Assembly: GCA_026005135.1 (NCBI GenBank)
Contig: BPKM01000003.1
Span: 1-64,000, forward strand
Length of the DNA stretch: 64,000 nucleotides
Direction of reading: 5' to 3'
DNA from: Leptospiraceae bacterium
GTDB lineage: Bacteria; Spirochaetota; Leptospiria; Leptospirales; Leptonemataceae
Below are positions 18,840-29,658 of the stretch, piece after piece; positions within the stretch are counted from its first letter, which is position 1, and each line of letters begins with the position of its first letter. A program made the position numbers and the translations under genes. Under the pieces are notes generated by a model. The model was not told the origin of the DNA, made no database searches, and saw only the letters and a list, made by a program, of their open reading frames with translations.

Positions 18840-19506
18840 GTAAACGATCAATTTATATTTTCGTAAATTATTTTAGGCACATAATATTTCTACGTCTTCT
18901 TCTACAAGCTCCCTCGCCCTATAAAATCGATGCTCTATCCTGATTTCTGTAATACTTGTTACAAATTCATGACCAATTTCTCTTAACGGAACCCTCAATA
19001 GATATACCTTATCATCAAATCTTCTATAACATTCCCATTCTATTAATAATCTTATAATATGACTTACGCTATAACCCGTCATCTCTGATATATCCTTTAA
19101 TAATTGATGAATATTCTGACTTACTCTTATAGAATAATGTTCATAATCATTACATATTATTTGATAGATTTTTTTACTGGTTTTCTTTTGATTTGCTAAT
19201 TTTTTTAGTCTTTCTATATATTTAGAAATAAGAAACAAAAACATATCCGAATAGCTTGAATGATGATTTCTTAGATCCTGCAAATCATCTTTATAGGGTA
19301 AATAAATCATAAAGTGTAAAATTACAGTATTACTTGATGCTTCCAGTTCTTGGTTAGGACTTCGAATATTCTTTCTTATATAGGTAGCCATCAATATAAT
19401 AGTCTATTTTTTGTTAAAAATCTTACTAAAAAAATATAAGAAAATCATATTTTAGAAGCAGTATTTATAGAAACTATAAATTATACGGCGTTCTTTGATC
19501 GCTTAC
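18840..19506 (-). mobile_element. IS66-like non-autonomous cassette, copy 1
   Basis: A 667-bp element with ends GTAAACGATCAA (left) and the inverse of GTAAGCGATCAA (right, TTGATCGCTTAC). It is flanked by perfect 8-bp direct repeats ATATTTAT at 18832-18839 and 19507-19514. GTAAGCG ends and 8-bp duplications are characteristic of the IS66 family, but the only gene inside is a ribbon-helix-helix-like gene on the - strand, with no TnpA, TnpB or TnpC. It matches the element at 61942-62637 almost throughout. A conserved TATAAT (inverse, 19480-19485) near the right end may drive the gene. Confidence 0.85.
18873..19391 (-). CDS. cassette-borne ribbon-helix-helix-like protein
   Basis: A 172-residue protein. 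The start is taken as the ATG at 19391, because the MATY start is the one shared with the second copy, while upstream frames differ. The central part (about 85-120) has a strand HYSIRVSQ followed by two helices with TGYSVSHIIRLLIEWE, resembling a ribbon-helix-helix DNA-binding domain. By my reading it differs from the 61975-62493 protein at nine of 172 residues. Preservation of the frame between copies suggests selection on the protein. It could be a regulator, a transposition accessory or a host-borne passenger; nothing in it looks like a transposase catalytic core. Confidence 0.7.
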   Translation of the reverse strand: MATYIRKNIRSPNQELEASSNTVILHFMIYLPYKDDLQDLRNHHSSYSDMFLFLISKYIERLKKLANQKKTSKKIYQIICNDYEHYSIRVSQNIHQLLKDISEMTGYSVSHIIRLLIEWECYRRFDDKVYLLRVPLREIGHEFVTSITEIRIEHRFYRARELVEEDVEILCA

Positions 19507-19597
19507 ATATTTATTAAAGATATAGTAATAAAATTTGCTTGTCGTAATACAAAATAAAAATTAATAATAAAATAAATCATTAAAAAAAGGAGATATT

Positions 19598-19990
19598 ATG
19601 TTAACTAAGAAACAATTATATATATTAATATTACTTTTAGTTTTTATTTTTTGTAATAAAAATAAAGATACAAATCAAAATAAAGAATTATCTAATAATG
19701 TATCTTTGCAAGTAGAGCAATTATTAAAGCAAGGAGCAATTGTTATAGATGTAAGAACAAAAGAAGAATTCGATTTAGCACATTATAAAGATGCATTACA
19801 TATACCTTATGATCAAATAGAAAACCATATTAAAGAGCTGGAAAAATATAAAAATCAACCAGTTATTTTATATTGTAGATCTGGAAGAAGAGCAGGTATT
19901 GCAAAACAAATTTTAGAACAGCATGGTTTTACTAATGTAATAAATGCTATTAATTTAGATTCTTTCCCGAAGGATAAAGTTGTTCCGTAG
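19598..19990 (+). CDS. rhodanese-domain lipoprotein
   Basis: A 130-residue exported protein with one rhodanese domain. The signal peptide ends at a lipobox-like FIFC (C19), and the active-site loop is CRSGRR with C93. The conserved DVRTKEEF and HIPYDQI segments confirm the fold. Single-domain periplasmic rhodaneses move sulfane sulfur or detoxify thiol and metal compounds. A strong AAGGAG site precedes the ATG. No sulfur-metabolism neighbours are evident. Confidence 0.85.
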   Translation: MLTKKQLYILILLLVFIFCNKNKDTNQNKELSNNVSLQVEQLLKQGAIVIDVRTKEEFDLAHYKDALHIPYDQIENHIKELEKYKNQPVILYCRSGRRAGIAKQILEQHGFTNVINAINLDSFPKDKVVP

Positions 19991-20054
19991 ATTTTAATTA
20001 AGGTATTAATCTATTTGTTATAATATTTTAATTTATTTCCGATAATTAAATTGT

Positions 20055-22038
20055 ATGTTAAAAAAGATTAATAATCTTCCTTTATTCTGGAAGATTTTTT
20101 TTCTTCTTTTGATAAATTTTGGTTTTTTTATTATAATATTTCAATTTTTTTTAATTCAACAAATCGAAAATTATTATTTAGAAGAAAGAAAGCAAAATCT
20201 AAAAGAAAAAGTTATCATGGCTGCTCAAATATCAGATTCTATTGTTGACAAATATAGAAAAGGTTTAATTGAAAAGAATGAAGCTGAACAAGAAATTATA
20301 TCTATATTTTCGAAAGTGACTCCTTCTGAAAATGAATATTATTTCATTTTTGATCAAAACAATAGAATGATTTATCATCCAGATGAAAATTTAAAGGGAA
20401 AAGATATATCCAATCTTAAAGATATAAAAGGAAAACTGATTATAAAAGATATTCAGGAAAAATTAAAAGAAAATAACGAAGCAATAACTGATTATTACTG
20501 GCAGAAACCCAATTCTAATATTATTGCACCAAAAATCACTTATGCATATAAAATTCCCAATACGAACTGGATAATTGCAAGTGGAATATATTTAGATGAT
20601 TTAAAAAATACTGTATTGCACCTAACCAAAAAAATTTATTATTATTTAGCAATGATATTTGTTATAAGTATTATAATTTCTTATTGGTTGATTTTTATGA
20701 TAACGCGACGTTTAAAAAAATCCAGATTTCTTTATGAAAAAGTTCAAAAAGGGAATTTTATCTTAAAAGAAGAAAATTTTTATAATGATGAATTTGGATT
20801 ATTGCAACAAGCATTATATAAAACTATTGATTATATATCTTCTATTTTTGATAAAATTATTCCTTTAAGTTTGAAATTAGAAGATAATGCAAAAAATTTA
20901 AAAGATGTCTCAAAAAAAACAAGAGATAGCGTAGAGGTGCAATACAAAAACTTTGAGCAAATTAGTGCTTCTGTAGAAGAAACCTCTGTTACTATTCGAG
21001 AAATATCTAAATTATTAAATGAAACAAGTTTAGAATCTACAAATTCAATGGAAATATGCAATAAAACATTAAGTGTATCGAAAGAAACGAATCAAATCAT
21101 AGAAAAAATACATCAATTATTTATAGAATTATCAAAACAATTTATAGTAATTCAAAAAGATTCTACAGATATTCAAAAAGTTCTTGAACTATTAAACGAA
21201 ATGGCAAATCAAACCAATTTGATTTCTTTAAATGCTTCCATTGAAGCAGCAAAAAGTGGAAATCAGTGGAAGTCGCTTTTCTGTTATTGCAGAGGAAATT
21301 CGTAAATTATCGATGAATTCTAAAGAATCGATGAAAGAAATTTCTCTGTTAATTAATAAAATCTTAGAAAATATTAATAATTTTAAAGATCAAATTGATC
21401 ATTTTGGAAATGATGTAAATTTAGCTGTAGATAACTTTCAACAGTTACATATAGTTTTAAACAATGTAGTGCAAGCATTTCGAAATATAAATATAAAAAT
21501 TAGTCAATTAGCATCTTCAACAGAAGAGCTTAGTACAGCTTCTAAAGAAATTGCAAGAAATGTAGAAATGAATTTAAACGAAACAGAAAAAATATTACAT
21601 TTATCAGAAAATACATCCAATTCTGCCAAAGATCTTTTAGAAATACTGGATGAATTAAGAAATACTACAATGAATATAAAAACTAAATCTTATAATAATT
21701 ATATTTTTGATTTAGCAATAACTGATCATGAAATTTATTTAAATAAAATAGAAGAGTTTATACAAGATAAGATAAATCTATCTAAGGAGGAAATTTCAGA
21801 ATATACAAAATGTAGATTTGGTAAATGGTATTATAGTGATGATAGTTTACAGTTTAGAGATAAAATAGAATTTAGGTTAATAGAAGAGCCTCATAAGAAA
21901 GTGCATGAACTTGCTAAGAAGATTTATGAATTAAAAAATCAAAATCAATTAAAAGAAACAGAAGAATATTACCAGGAAATATTAAAAGAATCACAAAAAA
22001 TTATGGAACTTTTAATTCAGTTAAAAACGAGTATTTAA
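20055..22038 (+). pseudogene. methyl-accepting chemotaxis protein with Cache and CZB domains, split by one extra base
   Basis: Two frames (20055-21305 and from about 21232 to 22038) together encode one chemoreceptor of about 660 residues. TM1 (about 12-35), a Cache_2-type periplasmic sensor (about 40-190), TM2 (about 196-218), a linker or HAMP-like region and the signalling domain follow. At the hairpin tip, NQ-GSRFSVIAEEIRKL is restored if one T near 21267 is removed. After the signalling domain there is a CZB zinc-binding domain: a His codon at 21727, CRFGKWYY (Cys codon 21811) and PHKKVH (21892, 21904). If the break is real, the receptor loses its CheA/CheW contact tip. Single-base sequence error is equally possible. 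Confidence 0.8.
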
Positions 22039-22119
22039 TATATTTCTTTTTCTCTTTATGTTTGGAAATTTTAACTAATTTTTTATTTTCGTTATTGTAA
22101 ACATAAAAAAAATGTTTAT

Positions 22120-22899
22120 GTGCTTGCAGTAAGAGTAATTCCCTGTCTTGATATTAAAGATGGACGTGTTGTAAAAGGGGTGAATTTTATAAATTTAGTT
22201 GATGCAGGAGATCCAGTCGAAAATGCCAGAATTTACGCAGAACAAGGAGCAGATGAGTTAACATTTCTTGATATAACTGCAAGTGCAGAAAGAAGAAAAA
22301 TTGTTCGAAATTTAGTGGAAAAAGTTGCAGATCAAATATTTATTCCCTTTTCTGTTGGTGGAGGAATTCGTAATGTAGATGATGTTGAGAATATATTAAT
22401 GGGTGGTGCAGATAAAGTTTCTATTAATACAGCTGCTTTTGAAAATCCAGATTTATTATATGAATCTGCAAAAATTTTTGGTAGTCAGTGCATTATTTGT
22501 GCTATTGATGCAAAATGGAATCAAAAAATGAATGATTATGAAGTCTATTTACATGGTGGTAGAACTCCAACTGGATTTTCTGCGATAGAATGGGCTAAAA
22601 TTGCCGAAGATAAAGGAGCGGGTGAAATCTTATTAACCAGTATGGATTGTGATGGTACCAAAAATGGTTATGATTTAAAATTAACCCAAACAGTTGTTAA
22701 CACTATTTCTATTCCAGTAATTGCATCTGGTGGAGCAGGGAAATTAGAACATTTTGTAGAGGCAATAAAAATCGCTGGAGCAAATGCAGTACTTGCTGCC
22801 TCTGTATTTCATTTTCGTGAATTTTCCATTTTACAGGTAAAAGAAGCACTTTATCAAAACAGGATTCCAGTTAGATTTAAATATAAAAATAATACGTAG
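22120..22899 (+). CDS. hisF: imidazole glycerol phosphate synthase cyclase subunit HisF
   Basis: A 259-residue (beta-alpha)8 barrel that, with HisH, makes imidazole glycerol phosphate and AICAR in histidine synthesis. Catalytic D11 (IPCLDIKDG) and D130 (CAIDAKW) are present, as are phosphate-binding loops SVGGGIR and IASGGAG. The start is GTG at 22120; an ATG two bases upstream is out of frame. An inverted repeat TTTATGTTT/AAACATAAA (22055-22063, 22099-22107) lies in the leader. It is followed by hisE. Confidence 0.95.
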   Translation: MLAVRVIPCLDIKDGRVVKGVNFINLVDAGDPVENARIYAEQGADELTFLDITASAERRKIVRNLVEKVADQIFIPFSVGGGIRNVDDVENILMGGADKVSINTAAFENPDLLYESAKIFGSQCIICAIDAKWNQKMNDYEVYLHGGRTPTGFSAIEWAKIAEDKGAGEILLTSMDCDGTKNGYDLKLTQTVVNTISIPVIASGGAGKLEHFVEAIKIAGANAVLAASVFHFREFSILQVKEALYQNRIPVRFKYKNNT

Positions 22900-22909
22900 G
22901 AGAAATATT

Positions 22910-23191
22910 ATGGAATTTTTAAGAGATTTAGAAAATATATTAAAACAAAGAAAAAGAGATTTACCGCAGGGTTCTTACACTGCAAGATTATTTCAGGAAG
23001 GAGAGGATAGAATATTAAAAAAAATTATAGAAGAAGCAGGAGAAGTTTTATTAGCCATAAAAAGTGGTCAGAAAGAAGATATTATACATGAATCAGCTGA
23101 TTTAATTTTCCATTTATTGGTTGCCCTTGTAGAAAAAGATGTTTCCTTAGAAGAAGTGATTCTGGAATTAAAAAAAAGGCATAAACCATGA
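22910..23191 (+). CDS. hisE: phosphoribosyl-ATP pyrophosphatase
   Basis: A 93-residue HisE, second step of histidine synthesis. The MazG-like helices carry the acidic motif EEAGEVLLA and [11 protein letters not shown]. An AGGAG site precedes the ATG, 10 bp after hisF, and the stop overlaps the kdsA start by 4 bp (ATGA). It is a free-standing HisE, not fused to HisI. Confidence 0.92.
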   Translation: MEFLRDLENILKQRKRDLPQGSYTARLFQEGEDRILKKIIEEAGEVLLAIKSGQKEDIIHESADLIFHLLVALVEKDVSLEEVILELKKRHKP

Positions 23192-24039
23192 AAACAATAC
23201 AAGAACAATTTTTATCTGTATCAACGGAAAGAGAATTTTTTAATAGAAAGATTGGTGGAAAGAATCCTTTTTTTCTTATTGCAGGTCCATGTGTAATTGA
23301 ATCTAAGGAATTATTAGCTAAGGTTTGCGAAAAAATAAAAAAAATTACAGATGATTTAGGAATATTATATATTTTTAAATCCAGTTTTGATAAGGCAAAT
23401 AGAACTTCGTTAAATAGTAAAAGAGGTCCAGGCTTAGAGGAAGGTTTAAAATTATTAGAATGGGTAAAAAAAGAATTTAATGTTCCTGTTTTAACAGATG
23501 TACATGAAACCAATCAAGTACAAGCTGTATCTGAAGTTGTTGATATTTTACAAATCCCTGCTTTTTTATGTAGACAAACAGATTTAGTGGTAGAATGCGC
23601 GAAAACAAATAAATGGATTAATGTAAAAAAAGGTCAATTTTTAGCTCCATGGGATGTTAAATCTATTATAGAAAAAGTTTATGCAACAGGGAATAAAAAT
23701 TTACTTATTACAGAAAGAGGTGTATCATTTGGTTATAATAATTTGATTTTTGATCCTCGTTCTATTCCAATTATGCATAGTTTTGATATACCTGTTGTTT
23801 TTGATGGAACACATAGTACACAATTACCAGGTGGTATGGGTAATCAAAGTGGAGGCAATAGAGAATTGGCACCTTATTTGATGAAAGCTGCTGTATCTAT
23901 TGGCGTTGAAGGTATTTTTATGGAAGTACATCCAGAACCAGAAAAAGCATGGTCAGATTCTGCTACACAATATTGGTTAGATAAAACCCCGGAACTATTA
24001 AAACATTTATATGAACTGGATCGGCTTGTTAAAAGTTAG
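23188..24039 (+). CDS. kdsA: 3-deoxy-8-phosphooctulonate synthase
   Basis: A 283-residue KDO-8-phosphate synthase that condenses PEP with arabinose 5-phosphate for the lipopolysaccharide core. Conserved segments are [42 protein letters not shown] and the C-terminal [12 protein letters not shown]. It starts within the end of hisE and overlaps the following lptC-like gene, linking KDO synthesis to LPS export in one transcript. Confidence 0.96.
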   Translation: MKTIQEQFLSVSTEREFFNRKIGGKNPFFLIAGPCVIESKELLAKVCEKIKKITDDLGILYIFKSSFDKANRTSLNSKRGPGLEEGLKLLEWVKKEFNVPVLTDVHETNQVQAVSEVVDILQIPAFLCRQTDLVVECAKTNKWINVKKGQFLAPWDVKSIIEKVYATGNKNLLITERGVSFGYNNLIFDPRSIPIMHSFDIPVVFDGTHSTQLPGGMGNQSGGNRELAPYLMKAAVSIGVEGIFMEVHPEPEKAWSDSATQYWLDKTPELLKHLYELDRLVKS

Positions 24040-24604
24040 TATAGTATTCATTATATTTAGTCTTATTATTTTAAATTGTCAAAATGATTACCCTATTCTA
24101 AAAGAAGAGTCGAAAGAAAAATTTGCCAATCTGAGATTTTCTAATTTTAAAAGAATCCAATATAAAGGCATTGGAATAAAAAAATGGGAATTAAATTCTA
24201 AAGAAGCTTATATTTATCAGGAAGAAAAAACACAAACATTACAAAAGATTATTGTCTATAATTTTGAATTTAAACAATATTTACCACAAGAAGCAAATTT
24301 TAAAGCAAAAAAGGCAGTTTTAGATTATATTAAAAATATTATGTATTTAGAAGGAAATGCTGAATATAAGGATAAAGAGGTAGTATTACAATCTGATTTT
24401 TTAATTTATAATTTAGAAAAGGCAATTCTTGATACAAATATTCCAGTAATTATTAAACGAAAAAATTCGGAAGTAAAATGTTTAAAAGGACTATATTACG
24501 ATAAAGATAAGGATATACAAATTTGCCGTAATCCAGCGGGAAAAATGATTCAACCACAAAATCAAACAAAACAAAATGAAGCAAATGAAAATTTCTTTTT
24601 TTAA
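24011..24604 (+). CDS. lptC: LptC-like LPS export lipoprotein
   Basis: A 197-residue protein with a hydrophobic N-terminus ending in lipobox-like LILNC (C23), then the LptC/OstA-like beta-strand repeats (GIGIKKWELNSKEAYIY; LYLEGNAEYKD-like segments). It probably bridges LptB-associated membrane components to LptA in the periplasm. The proposed ATG overlaps kdsA by 29 bp; a TTG a few codons downstream is an alternative. It overlaps the lptA-like gene by 29 bp. Confidence 0.75.
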   Translation: MNWIGLLKVSIVFIIFSLIILNCQNDYPILKEESKEKFANLRFSNFKRIQYKGIGIKKWELNSKEAYIYQEEKTQTLQKIIVYNFEFKQYLPQEANFKAKKAVLDYIKNIMYLEGNAEYKDKEVVLQSDFLIYNLEKAILDTNIPVIIKRKNSEVKCLKGLYYDKDKDIQICRNPAGKMIQPQNQTKQNEANENFFF

Positions 24605-25964
24605 TTATTGTAAAATTTTTATATTATTAATAAATATTTCCTGTTTATCTTCTTTTAATAAGAATATTTCATTAAATACAATAGAATCTTATCCTTCCTT
24701 AGAAGAGAATATTTCTTTTCCTGAACAACAAAATATGATAAAAAAAATAGAAGATACAAAAAAAAGAAAACAAGTTGTTACGTATTATTATGCAAATGAA
24801 TTGATTCGAAAAAGAATTCCCTGGAAAGGAAAAGAAGATTATGAAATTATTTTAAGAGGAAATGCAATTATCGTACACGAAAAAACTAAGATACAAGCAC
24901 CAGTAATTTATATTGATCCAGATAATAATGGTATGATAAAGGGAAAAATAATTGTTTCGGAAAAAGAACAGGGCATATATTTATATGCAGATGGAGGAGA
25001 ATATAATCGAAATGAAGAATATATAAGAATAAAAAATAATCCTTATATGCGATTAAAAAATAATCAGGATTCTATCTTAATTGCAACAAAAGAAATTTAT
25101 CGAGATATGGCAGAAAAAAAAATTATTTTTAAAGAATATGTAAAAATGTATGGTAATGATTGGGTTCTATTTGCAGATGAGAGTATATACTATGATGATA
25201 AAAAACAATTCATTTTAAAATATAATCCTGTTTTATTAGGGAAAGATTTATATTTAACAGCCAGAACAATGCTTTATAATAGTAAAGAACAAAAAATTCA
25301 GATCGATCAAAATCCAGTCATTTTTACTTCTTTTACGGAAACTCTGGAAAAAAATAAAGAAAATCAAAATAGCTCTAAAAAAGAAAAACAAAAAGAAATT
25401 ATGTATATTACCGCAGATATAATAGAATATTATTTAAAAACTAATAAAGAAAATAAAGGAATTATACAAGGTAATGTTATAATGCAATCTAAAACAAAAA
25501 AAATGAAAGGAGAAGAATTTGTTTTATTAGGTAAAAGTTTAGAAAAAATCATAAGTAATAAAAAAGTAACATTAGAAGATAAAAAAGAAAATTTTTACTT
25601 AGAAGCAAATTATATGGAATATGATATAAAAAATAAAATGCTTTATTTAAAAAATCATCCAAGGTTAATTACATATGATGATATTACAAAGGAAAATAGA
25701 AAGATAGAACAGGAATTGACTGCAAATATTATTGAAAGGGATTTTGATAAAGAGATAACAAAAGCAAAAGGAAATGTATATTTTAAAAGAAATAATGAAA
25801 TAGCCTATGCAGAATATGCTATTATAGACGAAAAAAAAGAAGAGATGGAACTTTTAGGAAATCCCATATTAAAACGTGGTGATACAGAAATACATTGCAA
25901 AAAGATTCATATATTAAAGGATAAGATAGAATTTGAAAAAGAATTAGAAACAAAAATATATTAA
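24576..25964 (+). CDS. lptA: LptA/OstA-like periplasmic LPS transport protein
   Basis: A 462-residue exported protein. A signal sequence (to about residue 25, with a possible lipobox NISC) is followed by many repeats of the OstA/LptA beta-jellyroll pattern ([52 protein letters not shown]). It is about 2.5 times longer than E. coli LptA, so it may span more of the periplasm as a longer bridge. The start could be 24576 or the ATG at 24585. It lies between lptC and lptB. Confidence 0.75.
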   Translation: MKQMKISFFNYCKIFILLINISCLSSFNKNISLNTIESYPSLEENISFPEQQNMIKKIEDTKKRKQVVTYYYANELIRKRIPWKGKEDYEIILRGNAIIVHEKTKIQAPVIYIDPDNNGMIKGKIIVSEKEQGIYLYADGGEYNRNEEYIRIKNNPYMRLKNNQDSILIATKEIYRDMAEKKIIFKEYVKMYGNDWVLFADESIYYDDKKQFILKYNPVLLGKDLYLTARTMLYNSKEQKIQIDQNPVIFTSFTETLEKNKENQNSSKKEKQKEIMYITADIIEYYLKTNKENKGIIQGNVIMQSKTKKMKGEEFVLLGKSLEKIISNKKVTLEDKKENFYLEANYMEYDIKNKMLYLKNHPRLITYDDITKENRKIEQELTANIIERDFDKEITKAKGNVYFKRNNEIAYAEYAIIDEKKEEMELLGNPILKRGDTEIHCKKIHILKDKIEFEKELETKIY

Positions 25965-25969
25965 ATGTT

Positions 25970-26708
25970 ATGGAAAAACAAGTATTAAAAACATTTAGAA
26001 TGGAAAATTTAGTTAAAATTTATAATAGAAGAAAGGTTGTAGATAATGTATCTTTTTATATAAAACAAAAAGAGGTTGTTGGATTACTTGGACCTAATGG
26101 TGCAGGGAAAACAACATCTTTTTATATGGCAGTAGGTTTAGTAAAACCAGATTCTGGTAAAGTTTATATAAATGATAGATGATGTAACTCATTTACCTAT
26201 GTATAAAAAAGCAAGGGAAGGTATAGGATATTTAGCTCAGGAACCATCCATTTTTAGAAAATTAACTGTTAGACAAAATATAGAAGCAGTATTGGAAATG
26301 CATACAAATGATAGAAATTATATAAAAGAAAAAACAGATCTTTTAATAGAAGAATTAAATTTAAAAAAAGTAGAAAATCAAAAAGGTTATACCTTATCTG
26401 GAGGAGAAAGAAGAAGATGCGAAATTGCAAGAGCACTTGCAACAGATCCAGATTTTATTTTATTAGATGAACCTTTTGCTGGAGTAGATCCTATAGCAGT
26501 AAAAGATATTCAAAATCTTATATTTCATCTAAGAGAAAGAGGATTAGGAATATTAATTACAGATCATAATGTAAGAGAAACATTAAAAATAACTGATAGA
26601 GCTTACATAATGTATTCTGGGCAAATATTAAAATCTGGAACAGCAAAGGAGTTAGTTGAAGATCCAAAAATAAAAGAAATATATCTTGGAGAAGATTTTA
26701 CTTTATAG
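25970..26708 (+). pseudogene. lptB: LPS export ATPase LptB, split by one extra base
   Basis: Two frames (25970-26182 and 26172-26708) together encode a complete LptB ABC ATPase of about 245 residues. The first part holds Walker [10 protein letters not shown], the second the Q-loop ([13 protein letters not shown]), signature LSGGERRR, Walker [13 protein letters not shown] and the switch His (TDHN). Removal of one T at about 26180, inside the TGA that ends the first frame, restores NDR-DVTHLP. LptB is normally essential in LPS producers, so the frame break is more likely a sequence error or a recoding site than a dead gene. Confidence 0.85.
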
Positions 26709-26714
26709 ATTAAT

Positions 26715-28061
26715 ATGAAACAAAAAATAGAACAAAGACAGATTCAAAAATTAATATTAACACAATCTTTAAAACAATCCATTGAATTATTACAATATTC
26801 GCAATTAGAATTACAGGAAAAATTAGAAGAAGAAGCTAAAGAAAATCCATTTATTAAGATTAAAAAAAAAGAATTTATACCTATTGGTATTTTTGAAGGT
26901 TATGTTGATTACGAAGCAACAGAAAGAAAACATAAAGCTATAGAAAATGTTGCTGCAAAAACTCAATCCTTATATACGATTTTAGAAGAACAAATTGAAT
27001 ATTTGAATTTATCTGATAAAGAAAGAGAGGCTGCAAGAATCTTAATATCATCCTTAGATAAAAATGGTTTTTTAAGTCAGGATCCAGAGAAATTATTAAA
27101 GCCACTTGGCTTTTCCTCAGAAGAAATTTACGAATTAAGAAAAAAAATAGCTTCCTTAGAACCTTATGGATGTTGTGCATTAAATTATATAGAATCATTA
27201 TTATTTCAATTAGAATTAAAGCAAGATATATCGGAAGCAAAAGATGCTAATTTTTTATTACAGAATTTTCAGAAAGAATTAGAAGATAAAGATTTCGAAG
27301 CAATTAAAAAAAAGACTGGTTTTGACGATAAAAAAATACAGCGAATTTTATCTTTGTTAAGAACATTAAACCCATTTCCTGGGCTTCCCTATTCAAATGA
27401 AGAAACTATATATATAGAACCAGATGTTTATGTATTTGTAGAAGAAATTCATCTTAATGGAGATAAAGATTACAAAATAGAAGTTATTTTAAATGATAAA
27501 ACTTTACAAAATATTGAATTTAATAAAGAATATATCAAACAGGTACAACAGGAAAAACAATTATCAAAAAAAGAACTGGAAGAATTGAAAAAAAAATATT
27601 ATAATGCTCAGACCTTAATTCATGCTATACAACAAAGAAATGAAACACTTCTAAAAGTAGCGAAATCTATTGTAAAATTTCAAAGAGAATTTTTTATTAC
27701 AGGAAAAAATTTACAACCATTAAAATTAAAGGATATAGCAGAAGATGTTGGACTTCATGAATCAACAGTATCTCGAATTACTACTAATAAATATGTTTAT
27801 ACAAGATGGGGAATATTTGAGTTAAAATATTTTTTTAGAAGAGGTTTAAAAAGTATCAATAAAGAAAATGCAGTAACAACTGATAAAGTTAAAGAATTAA
27901 TTAAAGAAATAATCAATAATGAGGATAAAACCATTCCTTTGAAAGATCAGGAAATAGCAGATATTTTAATAAAAAAAGGAATAAAAATTGCTCGAAGGAC
28001 AGTAGCAAAATATAGAAAAGAATTAGGAATTCCATCTGTTTCCGAGAGAAAGAAAATATAA
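26715..28061 (+). CDS. rpoN: RNA polymerase sigma-54 factor
   Basis: A 448-residue sigma54. Region I is glutamine/leucine-rich (LTQSLKQSIELLQYSQLELQ), the core-binding and HTH regions follow, and the C-terminal RpoN box is ARRTVAKYR (near residues 430-440). It follows lptB by 6 bp, an arrangement common in Gram-negatives. It is the required partner of the NtrX-type activator encoded at 4.3 kb. Confidence 0.95.
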   Translation: MKQKIEQRQIQKLILTQSLKQSIELLQYSQLELQEKLEEEAKENPFIKIKKKEFIPIGIFEGYVDYEATERKHKAIENVAAKTQSLYTILEEQIEYLNLSDKEREAARILISSLDKNGFLSQDPEKLLKPLGFSSEEIYELRKKIASLEPYGCCALNYIESLLFQLELKQDISEAKDANFLLQNFQKELEDKDFEAIKKKTGFDDKKIQRILSLLRTLNPFPGLPYSNEETIYIEPDVYVFVEEIHLNGDKDYKIEVILNDKTLQNIEFNKEYIKQVQQEKQLSKKELEELKKKYYNAQTLIHAIQQRNETLLKVAKSIVKFQREFFITGKNLQPLKLKDIAEDVGLHESTVSRITTNKYVYTRWGIFELKYFFRRGLKSINKENAVTTDKVKELIKEIINNEDKTIPLKDQEIADILIKKGIKIARRTVAKYRKELGIPSVSERKKI

Positions 28062-28104
28062 GCTTTAAATAATAATCTTAAACTTAACTTTAAAATATTC
28101 GAAT

Positions 28105-29089
28105 TTATTTTAAATATTCAATGATAAAATTCAAACTAGTCTCTCTTTCTTTTTTTTGATCTGGATCTTGTTTTTCATCAGTAAAGATTTGAATAGATTT
28201 ATCACAATTTAATAAGTTAAAAAATCCAAATGCTGGATAGGCTGGATGTTCTGGATCTTCTAAACCTACACTCATTAAAACAGGTATATTAATTTTATCT
28301 ACTATATAAAGTGGTTCATTTAAAAAATGATATGTATTTTGTTTTTTATTTTTCTTTAATTGAATGATCTTTTGATATTCTTTTGCTAATTGAGAATTAC
28401 TATATTTAATAAATGATTCGAACCATACAGGAGCAATTCTTTCTAAGGATAATACTTTTACAGATTCTGGTCTGAATGCAGCTGCAAATGTTGCAAGATT
28501 AGCTCCAAGTCCTCTTCCTAAGATTGCAATTTTGTCATGTCTTATACTTTTATTTAATCGAATAAAATCTATTGCTCTTAGAAGATCCAGAATTAAAAAT
28601 ACACCATAATCATATTGAAATGGTTGTTTATATGTGTCCAAAAATAAAGGAGGATAAAGAAATTCTGGCTTATTATTTTTATTATCTTGATTTTGTATTT
28701 GATTAGTTATATTGTTTTAATAATTCTTCTTTATGTAAATAAATATGTAAATGTGCAATACCATGAGAAAATAAAATTTCATTTAATTCATCTAAATGAC
28801 TTAATTCCTTCCAGTAATCATGTACTGTAATGACAACAGGAACTTTTTTTAACTTTCTTGGAATATTTAAATAACCAGTAATAATATTATCTAAATGACC
28901 TCTAAATTGAATTTCGTAATTTGAACCTTTAGTCAAGGAACGACGAATCTTTAATTTAGAGACAGGTTCTAATGGTTTTTTTTTAATTTTTATAATTTCC
29001 TCTTCCCAGATTTTTTCAAAATCTTCTGGCTTAACCAATTGAGGTTTTGCTGTATAACATTCATCAAATGATGGAAATTTTTTTGGCAT
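28105..29089 (-). pseudogene. acetyl xylan esterase-like alpha/beta hydrolase, split and active-site-altered
   Basis: Two - strand frames (29089-28703 and 28641-28105, the latter open further upstream to about 28719) together make an AXE1/cephalosporin-C-deacetylase-like protein of about 320 residues. The frames join if one base is removed between 28703 and 28719. The first part has the family N-terminus and VPVVITVHDYW; the second has the elbow region ILGRGLGAN. The expected nucleophile serine of GxSxG is glycine here, so even the rejoined protein would lack the usual catalytic residue. No signal peptide is evident. Confidence 0.65.
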
Positions 29090-29254
29090 TATAATGCAAA
29101 CTTTTTAAAAGTTTTATTAAGTAAAGCAATAATTATAAAAAATATAGTTGAATTTTTTCATAATATCTATATTTTTGTAAATAAGGAAGTAATAAATTAT
29201 AATAACAAGCTGAATATTATACGATAATAATTAATATAAAGGTAAATATAAAAT

Positions 29255-29641
29255 ATGAATTTAGAAGAAATCAAAAAAGAAGCAAAATATTTAAAATACT
29301 CCAAAGGAGAAAAAATATACGAAGAGAAAAGTTATCTAACAGATATAAAAGTGTTTTATATACTAAAAGGAGAAGTGATTGTAAGAAAAAAATATACACC
29401 TCTTGTTAAAGATGAATTTATATATAAAGAGGGAGATATATTTGGTGTTTTAGAATTATATAATAATAAAATTCGAATAACAGAAGCAGAATCTAAAACA
29501 GATGTAGAACTCTTAGGATTTGATAAATTAAGTTTTGAAAGACTAATGGTTTCGAATGTAAATATTTCTTTAAAAGTAATTAAATCTTTAAGTCAAATAT
29601 TAAGAAAAGCTAATGAAAGAATTAAATATTTACCACAATAA
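29255..29641 (+). CDS. cyclic-nucleotide-binding-domain protein (degenerate)
   Basis: A 128-residue single cNMP-binding beta-roll without an effector domain. YILKGEVIV and the EGDIFGVLELY stretch correspond to the family, but the phosphate-binding cassette (normally FGE-x-A...PR-x-AT) is altered (FGVLELYNNKIRITEAES), so ligand binding is doubtful. It is 17 bp upstream of a second, canonical cNMP-binding gene and is probably its operon partner. Confidence 0.75.
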   Translation: MNLEEIKKEAKYLKYSKGEKIYEEKSYLTDIKVFYILKGEVIVRKKYTPLVKDEFIYKEGDIFGVLELYNNKIRITEAESKTDVELLGFDKLSFERLMVSNVNISLKVIKSLSQILRKANERIKYLPQ

Positions 29642-29658
29642 ATAACAAAGTAGGAAAT

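Noticed and set aside
18840..19506. Toxin-antitoxin locus (ribbon-helix-helix antitoxin)
   Set aside because: Only one gene is present, no toxin-like partner overlaps it, and the flanks are element ends with target duplications.
22055..22107. Inverted repeat TTTATGTTT/AAACATAAA ahead of hisF as a riboswitch or attenuator
   Set aside because: The arms are 35 bp apart, AT-rich, without a T-tract or a His-codon leader peptide, so chance is a sufficient explanation.
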